From an uncultured Collinsella sp. (GTDB lineage: Bacteria > Actinomycetota > Coriobacteriia > Coriobacteriales > Coriobacteriaceae), in assembly GCA_958346935.1 (NCBI GenBank), contig CATVTM010000088.1, positions 1 through 7,501 on the forward strand: a stretch of 7,501 nt of DNA, read 5' to 3'. The translations under genes and the position numbers were made by a program. This document shows, one piece after another, positions 7,169-7,501 of the stretch. The notes under the pieces were generated by a model. The model ran no database searches and had not been told where the DNA came from. It was given only the letters and a program-made list of their open reading frames with translations. Within the stretch, counting starts at the first letter, position 1. Every line of letters starts with the position of its first letter.

Positions 7169-7297
7169 CGTCCTCCCGGGCGTCGGGGCACGAAGTCCCC
7201 TGCTCTACAGTCCTGTGCAAGACGAAGGCCACATTAAGTGGCCTTCTTTGCGTGCGGAACTCGCGATGAACTTCGTGCCCCGCCGTCCGGGAGGACG
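7169..7297. repeat. 129-bp inverted repeat with 28-bp arms
   Basis: The left arm 7169-7196 and right arm 7270-7297 are reverse complements at 26 of 28 positions, both beginning CGTCCTCCCGG when read inward. They enclose 73 bases whose centre is the hairpin at 7225-7245, so the whole element can fold as one nested hairpin in DNA or RNA. There is no obvious target-site duplication at the ends and no open frame inside. It could be a miniature mobile-element-like repeat, an extragenic palindrome or a structured 3' end of the flavodoxin transcript. Confidence 0.85.
7225..7249 (+). terminator. Terminator-like hairpin at the centre of the inverted repeat
   Basis: A perfect 8-bp stem, AAGGCCAC (7225-7232) with GTGGCCTT (7238-7245), closes a 5-base loop and is followed by CTTT. 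The T-tract is short, so termination may be partial. It lies about 100 bp after the flavodoxin stop codon, and there is no closer candidate. Confidence 0.5.
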
Positions 7298-7350
7298 CCT
7301 CTTTATTGATGGGAGGCCTGATAGGTCGATGGTTCCGTGCCCGGATGCGT

Positions 7351-7501
7351 CCAAAGTGGGACGGGCTTTCCGGATGGGCAGGCTTTCGAAAAATGCGTCC
7401 CGGAATTTGCCTTTGGAATGGGACGTAGTTTCCCGTTGAGGTGCTTTGCGGAAAGTGCATCCCACTCTGGGCGGTCGAAGTGGGACACACTTTCCCAAAG
7501 G
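7351..7501. repeat. 62-bp-period repeat with alternating inverted cores
   Basis: The core AAGTGGGACGCACTTTCC occurs in alternating orientation: plus at 7354-7371 (16 of 18 match), minus at 7388-7405 (12 of 18), plus at 7416-7433 (14 of 18), minus at 7450-7467 (16 of 18) and plus at 7478-7495 (17 of 18). Starts are 34, 28, 34 and 28 bases apart, an exact 62-bp unit of one inverted pair. The core is itself a partial palindrome (AAGTG-N5-CACTT). The last minus and plus copies can pair into an almost uninterrupted 18-bp stem. The array runs to the window edge and may continue. It resembles bacterial extragenic palindromic repeat clusters. Confidence 0.8.

Larger units (their letters stand above)
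7127..7501. other. Repeat-filled intergenic region without a credible gene
   Basis: A 375-bp stretch to the window edge containing a long inverted repeat (7169-7297) and a 62-bp-period repeat (7351-7501). Short open frames here read through the repeats, lack ribosome binding sites and resemble no protein. Between 7127 and 7168 and between 7298 and 7350 I see nothing recognisable. Confidence 0.75.

Noticed and set aside
7169..7297. Invertible (phase-variable) promoter switch
   Set aside because: The inverted arms would allow inversion, but the enclosed 73 bp hold a symmetric hairpin and no promoter, and no recombinase gene is nearby.
7351..7501. CRISPR array or coding sequence in the alternating repeats
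   Set aside because: Repeats alternate in orientation with 10- and 16-base gaps, too short for CRISPR spacers. Open frames crossing them lack ribosome binding sites.

Overview
The window reads as a chromosomal segment of a fairly high-GC actinobacterium of the Coriobacteriia type, Collinsella-like. This is inferred from codon use, the LAxTG-type cell-wall sorting signal and the gene styles; no rRNA or other marker gene confirms it.

Layout. (1) 1-1060, minus strand: two tandem, nearly abutting genes. The complete one encodes a secreted coiled-coil protein with a C-terminal LANTG wall-anchor signal. The other starts at 33 and leaves the window after 11 codons. The two share a perfect 55-bp repeat covering the ribosome binding site and first 11 codons. 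(2) 1061-1236: a divergent intergenic region with a plausible promoter in each direction. (3) 1237-4938, plus strand: two directly abutting genes for the subunits of a heterodimeric ABC exporter. The catalytic motifs are split between them in the pattern of exporters with one degenerate and one consensus ATP site. (4) 4966-6231, minus strand: a stand-alone AAA ATPase of the AAA_14/DUF4143 type, convergent with the exporter. (5) 6232-6568: an AT-rich intergenic stretch with divergent promoters and six degenerate direct repeats of about 23 bp, the first of which is the -35 region of the ATPase promoter. (6) 6569-7126, plus strand: a small flavodoxin-like protein. (7) 7127-7501: no gene. It holds a 129-bp near-perfect inverted repeat with a terminator-like hairpin at its centre, then a 62-bp-period repeat whose units each contain one inverted pair of an 18-bp core.

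How the genes work together: the two exporter subunits clearly form one complex, and the two surface-protein genes are probably co-transcribed paralogues. The ATPase and flavodoxin have no visible link to them or to each other beyond a shared divergent promoter region. I found no convincing new multi-gene defence or metabolic system. The unexplained signal is mostly in the non-coding repeats at 6285-6421, 7169-7297 and 7351-7501.
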